Source: Desulfurococcales archaeon (lineage in GTDB: Archaea; Thermoproteota; Thermoprotei_A; Sulfolobales; WAQK01). From it: a stretch of DNA of 64,000 nucleotides. Position 1 is the first letter of the stretch. Each line of letters begins with the position of its first letter. The stretch covers positions 35,674-99,673 of the forward strand of contig JALWQH010000002.1 in assembly GCA_027083135.1 (NCBI GenBank), given 5' to 3'. The position numbers and the translations under genes were made by a program. Shown in pieces: positions 34,491 through 42,945 of this stretch. The notes beneath the pieces are model-generated. The model was not told where the DNA came from, searched no databases, and saw nothing but the letters and a program-made list of their open reading frames with translations.

Positions 34491-35789
34491 ATGGCCATAG
34501 CCGTTGAATGCCCTGATATAAGGATGCTGATCAATGAGCCGTGGCTCCCACTTCCCGGAACCCGTAGCATTAAGGCTAGGTGTCTCAGGCATAAAGGCTT
34601 CCTAATAATGATAGCCTTAGTACAGGGGGAGAGGATAGTAGCCTCCCTTAAACCTGTAGAACGCGTGGATGATGAGTGGAGGGTTATGGATGCCGAGCTA
34701 TATAAGGAGTGGTTGGAGGAGCTTCTTGAGGGGCGTGTCCCATTCTTCCATTCTTCCTGTACTGTTAATCCAGGCAGACCCTATAGGATCAGGGTTTACT
34801 CGAAGGGGGCGAGGAGCCTAGGCCTAATAATACATGCCCGTGAAAGGCTTTTCGCAAAGGTTATGCGGAGGGCAGAGCAGGATAACCTTGAACCCCTCAT
34901 GCTGGCTTATCTCTCCGAGAACGCTCCAGGCTTAGCTCCTAAACCATACTGCACGGTGTTCTTGAATGAAGGTAAACCCTACCTTATATTAATGGAGGAT
35001 GTAGGGGGAGAAGAAGCAGCTAAAATATACCTGGGTAAGGCGGCTGAAAGCATCCGTGGAGGAGATGCAGCTCCCATAAGGGAGGGCTTAATTATAGGGA
35101 AGGCTGCGGCAAGGATGCATAAAGCCCTCCTCTCATGTAGGGAGGAGTGGTGCAGGCCTGAAGAAGCATCCAGCAGGGATCTAGCCTCCTGGATCCATAG
35201 GCTCCGCGTAAGAGCTTCAACCATCCTCAGGCTGAGCAGGGATTCCCTAGCCTCCCAGGCCTCCCACGCAATCCTGGAAATAGCAGGCAGGCTGGAGGAA
35301 GAACTCAGCCCACCCTGGGGAACAGTTAAGGCGAGGATTCATGGAGACCTGCATCTAGGCCAGATACGCGTGAAGAAGAATACAGCAGTGATAACGGATT
35401 TTGAGGGGGAGCCCTACAAGCATCCAGCCTCACGGCTGGAGAAGGAGACTCCTGAAAGGGATCTTGCCTGCCTTGCCCGAAGCATAGATTATGCATTCCG
35501 CCTCGGTGCAGGCGGGGAGAGATGGAGGGAAGGCCTGCTGAAACCCTCGGAAACCATGAAGCTATGGGAGCAGGAAGCCTTTGAAGCAGTGCTCAAGGGC
35601 TACATGATGCTTCGAGGCCTAACACTATCTCCAGAAATGCTTAGACTATGGCTCGCTGAGCGTGCAAGCTATGAAGCAGTATACGAGCTTAGATTCCATA
35701 CAGGCCTCCATCCAATACCAATGGCAGCCCTGATAAGGATGTGGAGGGGGGATGATCCCCTGCTAAGCATGGTGGAAAAGCTTGACTAA
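34491..35789 (+). CDS. Maltokinase-like kinase
   Basis: 432 residues with a phosphotransferase fold. The catalytic block RIHGDLHLGQIRV (about 284-296) and the DFEGEP metal site are those of maltokinases, which make maltose 1-phosphate, and of the kinase domain fused to trehalose synthase. The N-terminal about 100 residues look like the cap domain. No GlgE, trehalose synthase or other maltose gene is present nearby, so the physiological sugar is uncertain. Confidence 0.75.
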   Translation: MAIAVECPDIRMLINEPWLPLPGTRSIKARCLRHKGFLIMIALVQGERIVASLKPVERVDDEWRVMDAELYKEWLEELLEGRVPFFHSSCTVNPGRPYRIRVYSKGARSLGLIIHARERLFAKVMRRAEQDNLEPLMLAYLSENAPGLAPKPYCTVFLNEGKPYLILMEDVGGEEAAKIYLGKAAESIRGGDAAPIREGLIIGKAAARMHKALLSCREEWCRPEEASSRDLASWIHRLRVRASTILRLSRDSLASQASHAILEIAGRLEEELSPPWGTVKARIHGDLHLGQIRVKKNTAVITDFEGEPYKHPASRLEKETPERDLACLARSIDYAFRLGAGGERWREGLLKPSETMKLWEQEAFEAVLKGYMMLRGLTLSPEMLRLWLAERASYEAVYELRFHTGLHPIPMAALIRMWRGDDPLLSMVEKLD

Positions 35790-35977
35790 AGATAAATAGA
35801 GCCGTAGGAGCGATGACCGCAGGATCAGGCTGTACCGGATGGGAGGCCCGTGGCGTCGGATTCAACAGGGCCTTATGAGGCATGGGCAGAGCAGGTGAAC
35901 CCACACTGAAAGCTAATCTCACTCACGGAAATAAAAGTACTGTGAGAGGGTAGACGCCTCCTAGATGTAGTGGAATA
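35790..35977. other. Intergenic 190 bases with weak RNA-like patches
   Basis: The stretch has alternate G-rich patches (ggatgggaggcccgtggcg, near 35838) and a few C/D-box-like words (gcgatga near 35811, ctga near 35907). The distance is too long for a typical archaeal C/D guide RNA, so I do not call one. Confidence 0.25.
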
Positions 35978-36397
35978 TTAGCCTGCGCCCATAACCTCCA
36001 CTACTACTCTCCTCCTACTCCTAGGCCCATCCATCTCCACTAGGAATATGTTCTGCCAGGTTCCTCTAACAAGCCTACCATTAATTACTGGGAAGATCCT
36101 TGAAGCCCCTATGATCGCTGAGCCGAGGTGGGCATGAGCATTATCATCTATCCTATTATGCCTCCAGGGCTCATTGGGCGGGAACAGTCTTCTAACCTCA
36201 TCGAGAATATCATCCATTAATCCAGGCTCATGCTCATTAGCTATTATCGCCGCAGTAGCGTGGGGGGCATAGACAAGGCACATGCCATTCCTAACACCGC
36301 TCTTAGAAACTATATCCTCCACCCTGCCCGTAATATCAACCAACTGAAATCTCCTGGACGTTGAGAGAACTATCTCCCCCACATACACCCTACACAT
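35978..36397 (-). CDS. YjbQ/UPF0047 family protein
   Basis: 139 residues with the conserved PHATAAIIANEHEPGLMDD, the HAHLGSAIIGAS segment and the C-terminal GTWQNIFLVEMDGPRSRR. Some members have a thiamine-phosphate-synthase-like activity, but the natural role is unsettled. The three histidines and glutamate likely bind metal. Confidence 0.88.
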   Translation of the reverse strand: MCRVYVGEIVLSTSRRFQLVDITGRVEDIVSKSGVRNGMCLVYAPHATAAIIANEHEPGLMDDILDEVRRLFPPNEPWRHNRIDDNAHAHLGSAIIGASRIFPVINGRLVRGTWQNIFLVEMDGPRSRRRVVVEVMGAG

Positions 36398-37065
36398 AGA
36401 CTCACGCCACCCAATATTATATGGAAACTATAGGATCTTAAAGACATCGTAGAGGCTACTCGAAGCATGAAGACAAGCTACACGCGCTTAAACGCATATA
36501 CCAAAGAAGTATAAGCAGAGAGCTTACTGAAGAATGCATGCATAGCCCTGATAGATATGGAGAGCTAGAATATGCGTGGAGATCTATGGGAAGCTGGGTC
36601 ACGAGCTATTAGTTGCACATATTGTAACATCATAATATTAATTTGACGGCATTAAGCGTGGATATTCTTGTCTGAGAGTCTCTCACAAGCTACACCAGGC
36701 CTTGAGGCAGAGCTAAGACCCGCCCACAATGGTAGGCAGGTTCGGCAAAGATGCTGCTGGTTAGCGGGTCTGCTACGGTGGAGCAGCCAGCCGTGCCAGG
36801 ATAAGTCCTCCTAACAGTCCTGTGTGCTTAGGAGTCAGATGGAGCCATATTAGAGGCTACAGCGCTAGGCTCCTGCCTTACTAGGCAAGGTTCTCAGCAT
36901 TCTCCAGCTTCTTTCTCAGCCCGCTTCATCCAGGTCAGCTATGCTTGTCTTTTCCCGCGAGAGCTTCCTCCATGAAATTCCTGACACAGCATCTTCAAAC
37001 AACAAGGGATAAAACCTATTGTCCCCAGATGTGCTATGCTGTAATGGAGGCCGGGGTGTCTAGGA
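36398..37065. other. Long non-coding stretch with clustered hairpins
   Basis: No plausible protein. Between 36717 and 36887 several perfect stems lie in series: gacccgc/gcgggtc (36717-36723 with 36764-36770), ctgct/agcag (36770-36774 with 36782-36786), ctcctaa/ttaggag (36808-36814 with 36828-36834) and tgcct/aggca (36874-36878 with 36883-36887). The left part (36398-36660) is A/T-rich. It could hold a small structured RNA or be a mobile-element remnant; I recognise no family. Confidence 0.35.
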
Positions 37066-37347
37066 GTGGCTGAGCTTGTTGAGGTTAAAGTTAAAGTTCC
37101 AAGAAAGTTGGCTATGCTTATGAAGCCTCGTAGGCTGGAGAACGAGTTGAAATTATTGGCAGCACTTGAACTCTACCGTGAGGGAAGACTATCATTAGGG
37201 AGAGCGGCTGAGATAGCTGGGCTCAGCCTAAGAGAGTTTCTCTATGAGATGAGAGTTCGAGGCGTATCACTCAACTATGATCTTGAAGAACTGGGAGAAG
37301 ATTTGAAAACAGTAAACGAATTTCTAAGTAGGAGGGGGAGGCATTAA
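37066..37347 (+). CDS. UPF0175-type antitoxin
   Basis: 93 residues. After VKVKVPRKLA comes a UPF0175 helix-turn-helix region (LAALELYREGRLSLGRAAEIAG, then LSLREFLYEMRVRGVSLNY). Such proteins act as antitoxins of PIN toxins in archaea. GTG start. The toxin gene follows after six bases. Confidence 0.85.
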   Translation: MAELVEVKVKVPRKLAMLMKPRRLENELKLLAALELYREGRLSLGRAAEIAGLSLREFLYEMRVRGVSLNYDLEELGEDLKTVNEFLSRRGRH

Positions 37348-37353
37348 GCCCTC

Positions 37354-37809
37354 ATGAAGGTTGTTGTAGATACTAGTGTATTGATTGCATTAGCAAATAT
37401 TGACAGGCTTAGTTTGATGAGGGAACTCTTTACCGATATATTAGTATCCAGGGCGGTTTCAGAGGAATATGGTGAACCTTTACCAGGATGGATAAGGGTA
37501 TTGGATGTTAAGAACAGAAAACTGGTTCAAGCATTACTCGAATCTATTCATAGAGGAGAAGCCGAGACAATAGCCCTAGCAATAGAGGTTAAAGCCGACA
37601 TTGTAGTCTTGGATGATAAAAGAGCGAGGAATATGGCAAGAAGATTAGGTTTGAGAGTAATTGGCACGGTAGGCATCCTAATATTATCTATGAAGCAAAA
37701 CCTCATAGATAATATAGATGTAGAGATAGACAAGCTTCTTAGAACATCATTCTACCTTTCCCAGGATGTAATTACGAAAGCACTAGAATATGCTAAGAAG
37801 GACTGCTAA
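37354..37809 (+). CDS. PIN-domain toxin of DUF3368 type
   Basis: 151 residues. Acidic positions D6 (VVDTSVLIAL), E in HRGEAETIALAIE (about 68-76) and D88-D89 in VLDDKRARNMARRLGL form the PIN centre, and VIGTVGILILS is a DUF3368 hallmark. It should be a ribonuclease inactivated by its UPF0175 partner. Intact. Confidence 0.87.
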   Translation: MKVVVDTSVLIALANIDRLSLMRELFTDILVSRAVSEEYGEPLPGWIRVLDVKNRKLVQALLESIHRGEAETIALAIEVKADIVVLDDKRARNMARRLGLRVIGTVGILILSMKQNLIDNIDVEIDKLLRTSFYLSQDVITKALEYAKKDC

Positions 37810-38176
37810 AATATTTAGTAGGATATTGGTAGAGGAGATATCTGTTATCTATGTTGAACTTAAAGGGACTTCTAAGACATTGCCAGTAGGTGGAAAATTA
37901 GTGCTTAATTAACTATAGATGGGTGGAATCACCTGGTAAGCATAAGCATAGGGCATTTTGCTTCGTTGAACCTAGCCCTACTAGGATTAAACCCATTCAT
38001 CCAGGATACAGGGCTCTATGGTTCCGTAGGCTCTCTGGAAGCTCCATAGGAGGTGAAAACTAGGCTCAGTGATGGGAAGCCCGTGCAACCGCTAGTTCTT
38101 CTCCCTAGCTGTGCTCTTGCTGTAGGGCAAGGTTTATTAATTATATGGGTTTTGTGGGCTATATGGGTATTTTGGG
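37810..38176. other. Intergenic stretch of about 370 bases between two toxin modules
   Basis: No coding frame of note. Toward the right end lie the two direct repeats described separately. Sequence near 38050-38100 (cagtgatgggaagcccgtg) is G/C-richer and may come from lost accessory DNA; I cannot name it. Confidence 0.3.
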
Positions 38177-38177
38177 T
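38142..38177 (+). repeat. Two tandem 18-base repeats before the AbrB-type gene
   Basis: tatatgggttttgtgggc (38142-38159) is followed directly by tatatgggtattttgggt (38160-38177), 14 of 18 positions the same. They overlap the A/T-rich promoter region and end at the TTG start. AbrB-fold antitoxins often bind such short repeated sites, so these are a plausible operator. Confidence 0.5.
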
Positions 38178-38437
38178 TGAGTGTTGTTGTTATTGATGAT
38201 AGGGGTAGGATAGTTATTCCCAGTAAGCTTAGAAAGAGGCTCAGGATAAAGAGGGGAGATACCTTCATAGTTGTTAAACTCAGAGATGACCTGCTTGTTT
38301 TGAAGAAGGTGGACGTTGAGAAGCTGGTTAGGAATATAGCTGAGGAGGTGGCAAAGGCCGGGCTGAAGCTAGGGGAGGTAGAGCGGGAAATAGAGGAGGA
38401 GGCCAATAAGTTTGCAGAAGAAAAGATTCATGGTTGA
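38177..38437 (+). CDS. AbrB/SpoVT-type antitoxin
   Basis: 86 residues: a swapped-hairpin AbrB domain (VVIDDRGRIVIPSKLRKRLR, then IKRGDTFIVVKL) and a long charged helix that would bind a PIN toxin. TTG start. The partner is broken (next entry), so the antitoxin survives without its toxin. Confidence 0.85.
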   Translation: MSVVVIDDRGRIVIPSKLRKRLRIKRGDTFIVVKLRDDLLVLKKVDVEKLVRNIAEEVAKAGLKLGEVEREIEEEANKFAEEKIHG

Positions 38438-38735
38438 CACAAATGTGTTTATTGAGGCATTCAAATCAGGATACACGTCCACGACAGAACTCCTCCTAAG
38501 ATTACTACTAGACCCCGAAGTAGAGCTAATAGCGGAGAGGCAATAAGAAAACTACTCAAAATGCAGTGGATACTGCTCTGGCCCGCAAACGCTTCTTAAG
38601 CCCTATAAACGCATTGTAGATGCTCAAGCACAACGTGATAGGCCTGCCAGGGCCGCTAGGCCTGGAACCATCCTGCCTGAAGACCGGGAGTTTAGAGAAA
38701 TGCCTGGAAGAATCATAGCTGGCCCTGCTCACCTG
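38430..38735 (+). pseudogene. Decayed PIN-toxin gene (vapC remnant)
   Basis: From an ATG at 38430 that overlaps the antitoxin stop, the frame MVDTNVFIEAFKSGYTSTTE is a typical PIN start but ends at TAA 38544 after 38 codons. A shifted frame continues with AIRKLLKMQWILLWPANAS, and a third one near 38658-38720 gives RPGTILPEDREFREMPGRI, the C-terminal PIN signature (TEDREFR-like). The reading frame is therefore destroyed by several lesions. The family assignment rests on these three fragments. Confidence 0.75.
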
Positions 38736-38786
38736 GACGCTGATTCCATCATTTTCACCAGATGGCTCCGGCTCCCAGCCTTCCCG

Positions 38787-39191
38787 CTACGTAGAAATAG
38801 GTCGGCGTCCCCTGATTACTATGAATGCTCCCTCCCTTCCAGCTAGGACTATAGTCGTGGCATCTGCTATTGACAGCCTTCTCCGCTGAAGACCTGGATC
38901 CCGGGAGGTTGCCAGCAGCCTGTCACCCATAACCTTCACCTCAGAGGCCTCCACTGCGATACCATTATCTAGGGCCTTAACCGTGAAGTACGTGTCTATG
39001 AAGTCCGGCAGCTCCCCCTCATCTCTGAATGGTCGTCTACCCCTCCTCCAATGACATGCCAGCTCGTAAACTATGAGATAGTGCAGTATTCCCTCAATAT
39101 TCCCCATTCTCACTCTATCTAGGATCTCAACGGCCTTAGCAGTGGCCTGGCCTGTCAGGTCAGCGATAATGGCATAGGTATCCATTATCAC
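38787..39191 (-). CDS. vapC: PIN-domain toxin (VapC type)
   Basis: 134 residues read from GTG 39191, overlapping the antitoxin stop as GTGA. PIN acids: D in IMDTYAIIADL, E in VYELACHW, and D in LSIADATTIVLAGREGA near residue 115. The C-terminal acid position is less clear (VIRGRRP), so the active site may be weak or atypical. An upstream TTG (39212) is a possible longer start. Confidence 0.8.
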   Translation of the reverse strand: MIMDTYAIIADLTGQATAKAVEILDRVRMGNIEGILHYLIVYELACHWRRGRRPFRDEGELPDFIDTYFTVKALDNGIAVEASEVKVMGDRLLATSRDPGLQRRRLSIADATTIVLAGREGAFIVIRGRRPIST

Positions 39192-39445
39192 TGCTTTAAT
39201 CTCTCCATCCAACGCTCCTCATCCTCGTCCAACTCCCTCTCAGCCTTATCAACATCTACTCTAAGCCTCCTACCCCGCTTCCTCAGCTCACCCCACAAAT
39301 CCCTGGCCCTCAGAACTATCCTATCACCCTCAACGCTCAGCTCAAGAACCATGCCCTCCGCTATTCCAAGCCTCTCCCGAACATCCTTGGGAATCACTAT
39401 AACACCACGCCTACCAACCCGGACCCTAGATCGAAGCACAGCCAT
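39188..39445 (-). CDS. vapB: AbrB/SpoVT-type antitoxin
   Basis: 85 residues from an ATG at 39445. The swapped-hairpin motif SRVRVGRRGVIVIPKDVRER is followed by GIAEGMVLELSVEGDRIVL and a charged helical tail that ends in ERWMERLKQ. A longer frame from 39532 adds residues that do not belong to the fold. Pair of the PIN gene that follows it. A 20-base inverted repeat lies 11 bases upstream. Confidence 0.85.
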   Translation of the reverse strand: MAVLRSRVRVGRRGVIVIPKDVRERLGIAEGMVLELSVEGDRIVLRARDLWGELRKRGRRLRVDVDKAERELDEDEERWMERLKQ

Positions 39446-39455
39446 GAAACCCACC

Positions 39456-39475
39456 AAGCATTTCAGAAAATGCTT
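39456..39475. repeat. 20-base inverted repeat before the AbrB antitoxin
   Basis: Arms aagcattt (39456-39463) and aaatgctt (39468-39475) with a 4-base spacer. The site lies between the probable promoter (A/T-rich around 39490-39510) and the ATG at 39445 on the minus strand. Likely operator for autoregulation. Confidence 0.55.
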
Positions 39476-39532
39476 ATGATCCGACGAATTAATGAATTTA
39501 TCAGAATCATTCATATCCCTGCAAGGCTTCAT

Positions 39533-40032
39533 GATCCCTAAAATTGGGAATTCTCTAGCGTTCTCCGCCTAGCTGCACGTCGGGAACCAGCGTTTTACAT
39601 GTGGAGAGAAGCGGGGTTGGAGGTTTCACACAGATATATTCAGGGTGCGTGAGTCAACATCATTTTGATACGAACGTATTATTGATTTGTAATAGATATG
39701 AAGGTTTTTCAGGATGGATTCTGTGTTTGTATTATATATTTCGTGGTATCGAACATGGCGAGAGGGGGCAGGGATAATGAGCGTTAGATGTGCTCTCAGC
39801 CCGGATAGGGTATGCTGAGGCAGCGTGTAGGTGTCTCCAGGGCTAAGAGCAAAAGCAGCCGTGACAACACACCCCGTACCGGAAAAGATGCGGAACAGTT
39901 GAATCGTTTACCTGACCTTTCTTCTGATAGTTTCTGAAGACCTTTAATTGCTTGTCCACGATTACTGCTCTCGGAAACCCACAACGATCTAGGACGGAGA
40001 ATAGTTAAAATATTCTAGTTCCAGTAAGAATT
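39533..40032. other. Non-coding stretch of about 500 bases
   Basis: I find no frame that resembles a protein family on either strand. It is A/T-rich around 39650-39760 and mixed elsewhere. It separates the AbrB/PIN module from the GNAT gene. Confidence 0.3.
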
Positions 40033-40911
40033 TTAAACACTCTTGTTAAGCCATATTGTATCGCGATCTATTATTTCGTATCCTAGGCCTCTCAGCAGGC
40101 CTTCGTATCTGCTCCACGTCTGGACAAATATCTTGGCTATGCTCGCCTCCACGGCTAATTGCTCTGATATAAGGATAGCGTTTCTAATTAGTTCATTGTC
40201 AGGCATTTTCGAGGACCAAAGGACTAGTGAGGCTTCGTTCTCCTTATAGTAATCTAGTAGGATGATGACGCGGTTTTCCTTAATCATCAACTCGAATGCT
40301 AGAGGGCTTATTTGTGGGGGAAGGTATTTGTCCTCCCATGCGGAGTACCATGTGAAGAGCCCTGGCCTATAGGTTCCAGTTATTAGCTTCATGCCTAAAG
40401 GCGGTTCATCAACGTTGATCTCTCTGAACCCGTAGTCTGCATTAAGAAGAAGAGGCTTCGGCTTCCTAACGGCTTTTATCTGAGAGCCAATGTGTTTAAA
40501 TCCTAGCTTAGAGTAGAAACCCACGGATTCTTTTTCAGGTATTGTATCTAGGTACCTATAACCTCTAAGCATAGCCCATTTAACACCCTGGTTAACTAGT
40601 CTTGCCCCTACACCCAGCCCTCTCCTGCTCTCCTTAACCCAAAGCACATTAATATACGCTCTTGGCCCGAGCAGACAATCATCATGCGGCAATAGCTCTA
40701 TATCGCCAGTAACCTCGCCGCCAAGCAAAGCTGTGAAAACCTCGCCTCCAAGCCTCCTGTAAAGCTTCAAATAAGATACACAGGCATCGTAATCGGCCCA
40801 CCAACCACACACTCTAAGCCTCTCATTTCTGGGCAGCGCTTTAACCTCCGGGCAGTGAACCTCTATGTAACATCTACAATCATCGCTAACAGCTTTTCTA
40901 ACCTCCATCAT
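40033..40911 (-). CDS. GNAT-family acetyltransferase, tandem-domain
   Basis: 292 residues. The N-terminal domain (about 1-150) has the acetyl-CoA motif VKESRRGLGVGARLVNQ and the closing FYSKLGFKHIG. The C-terminal half (about 160-292) ends with RGLGYEIIDRDTIWL, which looks like a second, degenerate GNAT fold. Substrate unknown. It stands alone between toxin modules. Confidence 0.75.
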   Translation of the reverse strand: MMEVRKAVSDDCRCYIEVHCPEVKALPRNERLRVCGWWADYDACVSYLKLYRRLGGEVFTALLGGEVTGDIELLPHDDCLLGPRAYINVLWVKESRRGLGVGARLVNQGVKWAMLRGYRYLDTIPEKESVGFYSKLGFKHIGSQIKAVRKPKPLLLNADYGFREINVDEPPLGMKLITGTYRPGLFTWYSAWEDKYLPPQISPLAFELMIKENRVIILLDYYKENEASLVLWSSKMPDNELIRNAILISEQLAVEASIAKIFVQTWSRYEGLLRGLGYEIIDRDTIWLNKSV

Positions 40912-41015
40912 TGTTTAACCCCTCTCTCATTAGTATAATTAGGAGATGGAATAAAAGCAAAGTTAGTATCCCGTTGATCTAACATCACCTTCTGCTAGGA
41001 TTCCAGGCAATATTA

Positions 41016-41828
41016 TTATATGAAGTTTTGCTGACTCGTATTATATTTTATTAGTGTTTTTAGTGAAGCCTCTACTACTATCTTTTCTGCCCTCATCAAT
41101 TTCTTAGTGTTAAAACCTGTTCTCCGTTGATCGCCATACAGCTCATCCGATACTACCGTCACTACGGCTAAATGCACTCCTCGATATTTGGCTACTGTCA
41201 TTAGTGCTGTTGCCTCCATATCTACACCTAGAATGCCAAGCTTAGAATACTCGGCGACTTTATCATCTGTTTCCCGAAATATAGCGTCAGTGCTCCAAAT
41301 ACCTCCTTGGAGAACCCTGATCTTCCTCCTACCTTTAATTTTCCTTACCTCATCATACAGGGCTCTAGCTATCTTGGCATCAGGCTTCGGTACAACGTTA
41401 GGTGGCATGTAATGGTAGCTGGTTCCTTCTTCACGTAACCCCCACGTAGGTACTAGAACATCCCCTATTCTTAGTTTAGGGCTCAGGGCACCAGCTTCTC
41501 CAGCCATGATGAACATCTTGCCTCCACAGGCTATCAGTACCTCTAGCCCGGCAGTAGCTGCAGGCGCCCCCCAGAACGGTAAAGCTATGAAGACCTTTCT
41601 ATTATTATAGTAGCCCACAATAGATCTAAATATCAACCCGCTAAACCTCACCTTACTCCTCTCATGCAGTATTCCTGCTGCCGTCCTGAAGAGCCGCGGT
41701 GTAAAAAGTAGAAGCACCCTACTAAATGGTATTCTTTCCCTCAGTATCTTATGGGGATCAATTAGTGGTTTACCCTTGCCGATCTTAAACATACAGTAGT
41801 CCCCATCAATGCTTCCTTTAACATACAT
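41016..41828 (-). CDS. Nucleoside phosphorylase (PNP/UDP family)
   Basis: 270 residues. The family marks are FWGAPAATAGLEVLIACG, MAGEAGALSPKLRIGDVLVP and GVDMEATALMTVAK, the last carrying the nucleoside-binding methionine and glutamate. It would split uridine or purine nucleosides with phosphate. The DELYGD segment supports the uridine-phosphorylase-like branch, but base preference is not certain. Confidence 0.85.
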   Translation of the reverse strand: MYVKGSIDGDYCMFKIGKGKPLIDPHKILRERIPFSRVLLLFTPRLFRTAAGILHERSKVRFSGLIFRSIVGYYNNRKVFIALPFWGAPAATAGLEVLIACGGKMFIMAGEAGALSPKLRIGDVLVPTWGLREEGTSYHYMPPNVVPKPDAKIARALYDEVRKIKGRRKIRVLQGGIWSTDAIFRETDDKVAEYSKLGILGVDMEATALMTVAKYRGVHLAVVTVVSDELYGDQRRTGFNTKKLMRAEKIVVEASLKTLIKYNTSQQNFI

Positions 41829-42088
41829 TTAATTCATACAATCGTATAACTTTTATGCCGTCTTTAGATTTATGGTTATTATATTCCCTGTTCCTATTGT
41901 GCTGAAGCCTCTGAGAAGAGATCCTAATCACGGGCAAGTCGTCCGGGAGAAGAGGAAGGAAACCCTTACCGCTACTGCTACAACTTCCAGAGTCCTATGC
42001 TCTGAGGCTATGTTGGATGCTGAGTATAGTTTTAGGTAGTTACTTTTATTATATGACCTTAAGGCCTTATTGCTTTAAGGCGGTTACC

Positions 42089-42352
42089 GTGATCAGGGCT
42101 AAGATAGATAGAAGGCTTGAGAGGAGGTTTAGAGAGCTGGCTATGAGGAGGTTCGGCTATGGTAAGGGGGCACTCAGCAGGGCTGCTGAGGAAGCCATTC
42201 TGAGATGGATACCCGTTGCTGAAGAAGAGGAAGTGTTCTTCGAGGGTGATCCCGTCGAGGCTATTGATGGAATATTATCGGATGTTGACCTCGACTCAGT
42301 TGAACTCCAGCACCTGGCCAGGGATATTGGGGCATCCAAGGTGTTAGAGTAA
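42089..42352 (+). CDS. vapB: VapB-type antitoxin
   Basis: 87 residues from a GTG at 42089: TVIRAKIDRRLERRFRELA, then MRRFGYGKGALSRAAEEAILRW, the pattern of archaeal RHH-type VapB antitoxins, with an acidic C-terminal tail. A longer frame from 42017 has an unrelated hydrophobic start. The stop overlaps an ATG as TAATG, the usual junction to a toxin, but the toxin is broken. Confidence 0.8.
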   Translation: MIRAKIDRRLERRFRELAMRRFGYGKGALSRAAEEAILRWIPVAEEEEVFFEGDPVEAIDGILSDVDLDSVELQHLARDIGASKVLE

Positions 42353-42857
42353 TGTATCTTGTTGACACCCGCTGAAAAGATTCCTATTAAGCCTCACGGC
42401 ATATAAGGGGCTCTACGTGTATTGTATACTACCCCCTATTGCATGGGAGGCAGGGCCGAAACTTTAGACTATTATTTTCTGTGTCAAAACATGTCTTTCT
42501 ATACCTCAGAAGTACTTAATACTTGAGTGTTTCAAATGTATTGGTGAAGTAGGGATGAGCTCGATGATCTAGGTGAGGGGGACCCTAGGTGAACCGCTCT
42601 TCGCCGAGGGGAGCAATGCTCCCGTAGGCGGGGAGAAGGGGATGGAGGAGCCGTAATGAACCCAGCCGTGCCAGACACACCATAACATAGTTCAATACAT
42701 GAAGACACGGTTCAGGTGAACGGCAGTAGATATAGCTAGGGAAACAGGTCTAGACATGGATGACGCCATCCAGTACTACGCAGCATTATCCATAAAGGCT
42801 GAAGCCATAATATCCTTCGACAAGGATTTCGACGGGCTGAAAAATCCCCCGGAATGA
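42352..42857 (+). pseudogene. vapC: vapC interrupted by about 350 bases of foreign-looking DNA
   Basis: The N-terminus MYLVDTR stops at TGA 42375. The C-terminus reappears at 42723-42857 with AVDIARETGLDMDDAIQYYA, then SFDKDFDGLKNPPE, which is the last third of a PIN toxin with its acids. The middle (about 60-70 residues) is absent. The two parts belong to the antitoxin directly upstream. The insert is described in the next entry. Confidence 0.75.
42376..42722. mobile_element. Possible IS200/IS605-type (tnpB) element remnant inside vapC
   Basis: No transposase frame remains. From about 42570 to 42665 a G-rich stretch contains ggtgaaccgctc, the hairpin gggagcaatgctccc (42620-42634), cggggagaagggg and gccgtaatgaaccc. 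This mix of hairpin plus GGGGA and TGAACCC words resembles the 3' end and omega-RNA region of tnpB elements. The rest (42376-42560) is A/T-rich and could be the left end. The identity is an inference from resemblance. Confidence 0.4.
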
Positions 42858-42945
42858 GCCGGCTGACCTGTAAGGACTCAGAGTACCCCTAACTACGCTA
42901 CAATAATATTATGAACCCTACGACAAACACCATAGCTTCGCTGTT

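Noticed and set aside
35805..35910. C/D-box guide RNA candidate
   Set aside because: Box-like words are about 100 bases apart, too far for an archaeal C/D RNA, and the inner boxes are poor.
36787..36799. 13-base word shared with 42662-42674 (ccagccgtgccag), as sign of a common element
   Set aside because: A 13-base match is expected by chance in a window of this size, and the neighbouring bases do not align.
36690..36900. RNase P RNA or SRP RNA
   Set aside because: The conserved core words of those RNAs are missing, and the G/C content is below that expected for a stable RNA of a hyperthermophile.
41869..42036. 56-codon frame between the phosphorylase and the VapB gene
   Set aside because: No recognisable motif, overlaps the upstream region of the antitoxin, and weak start context.
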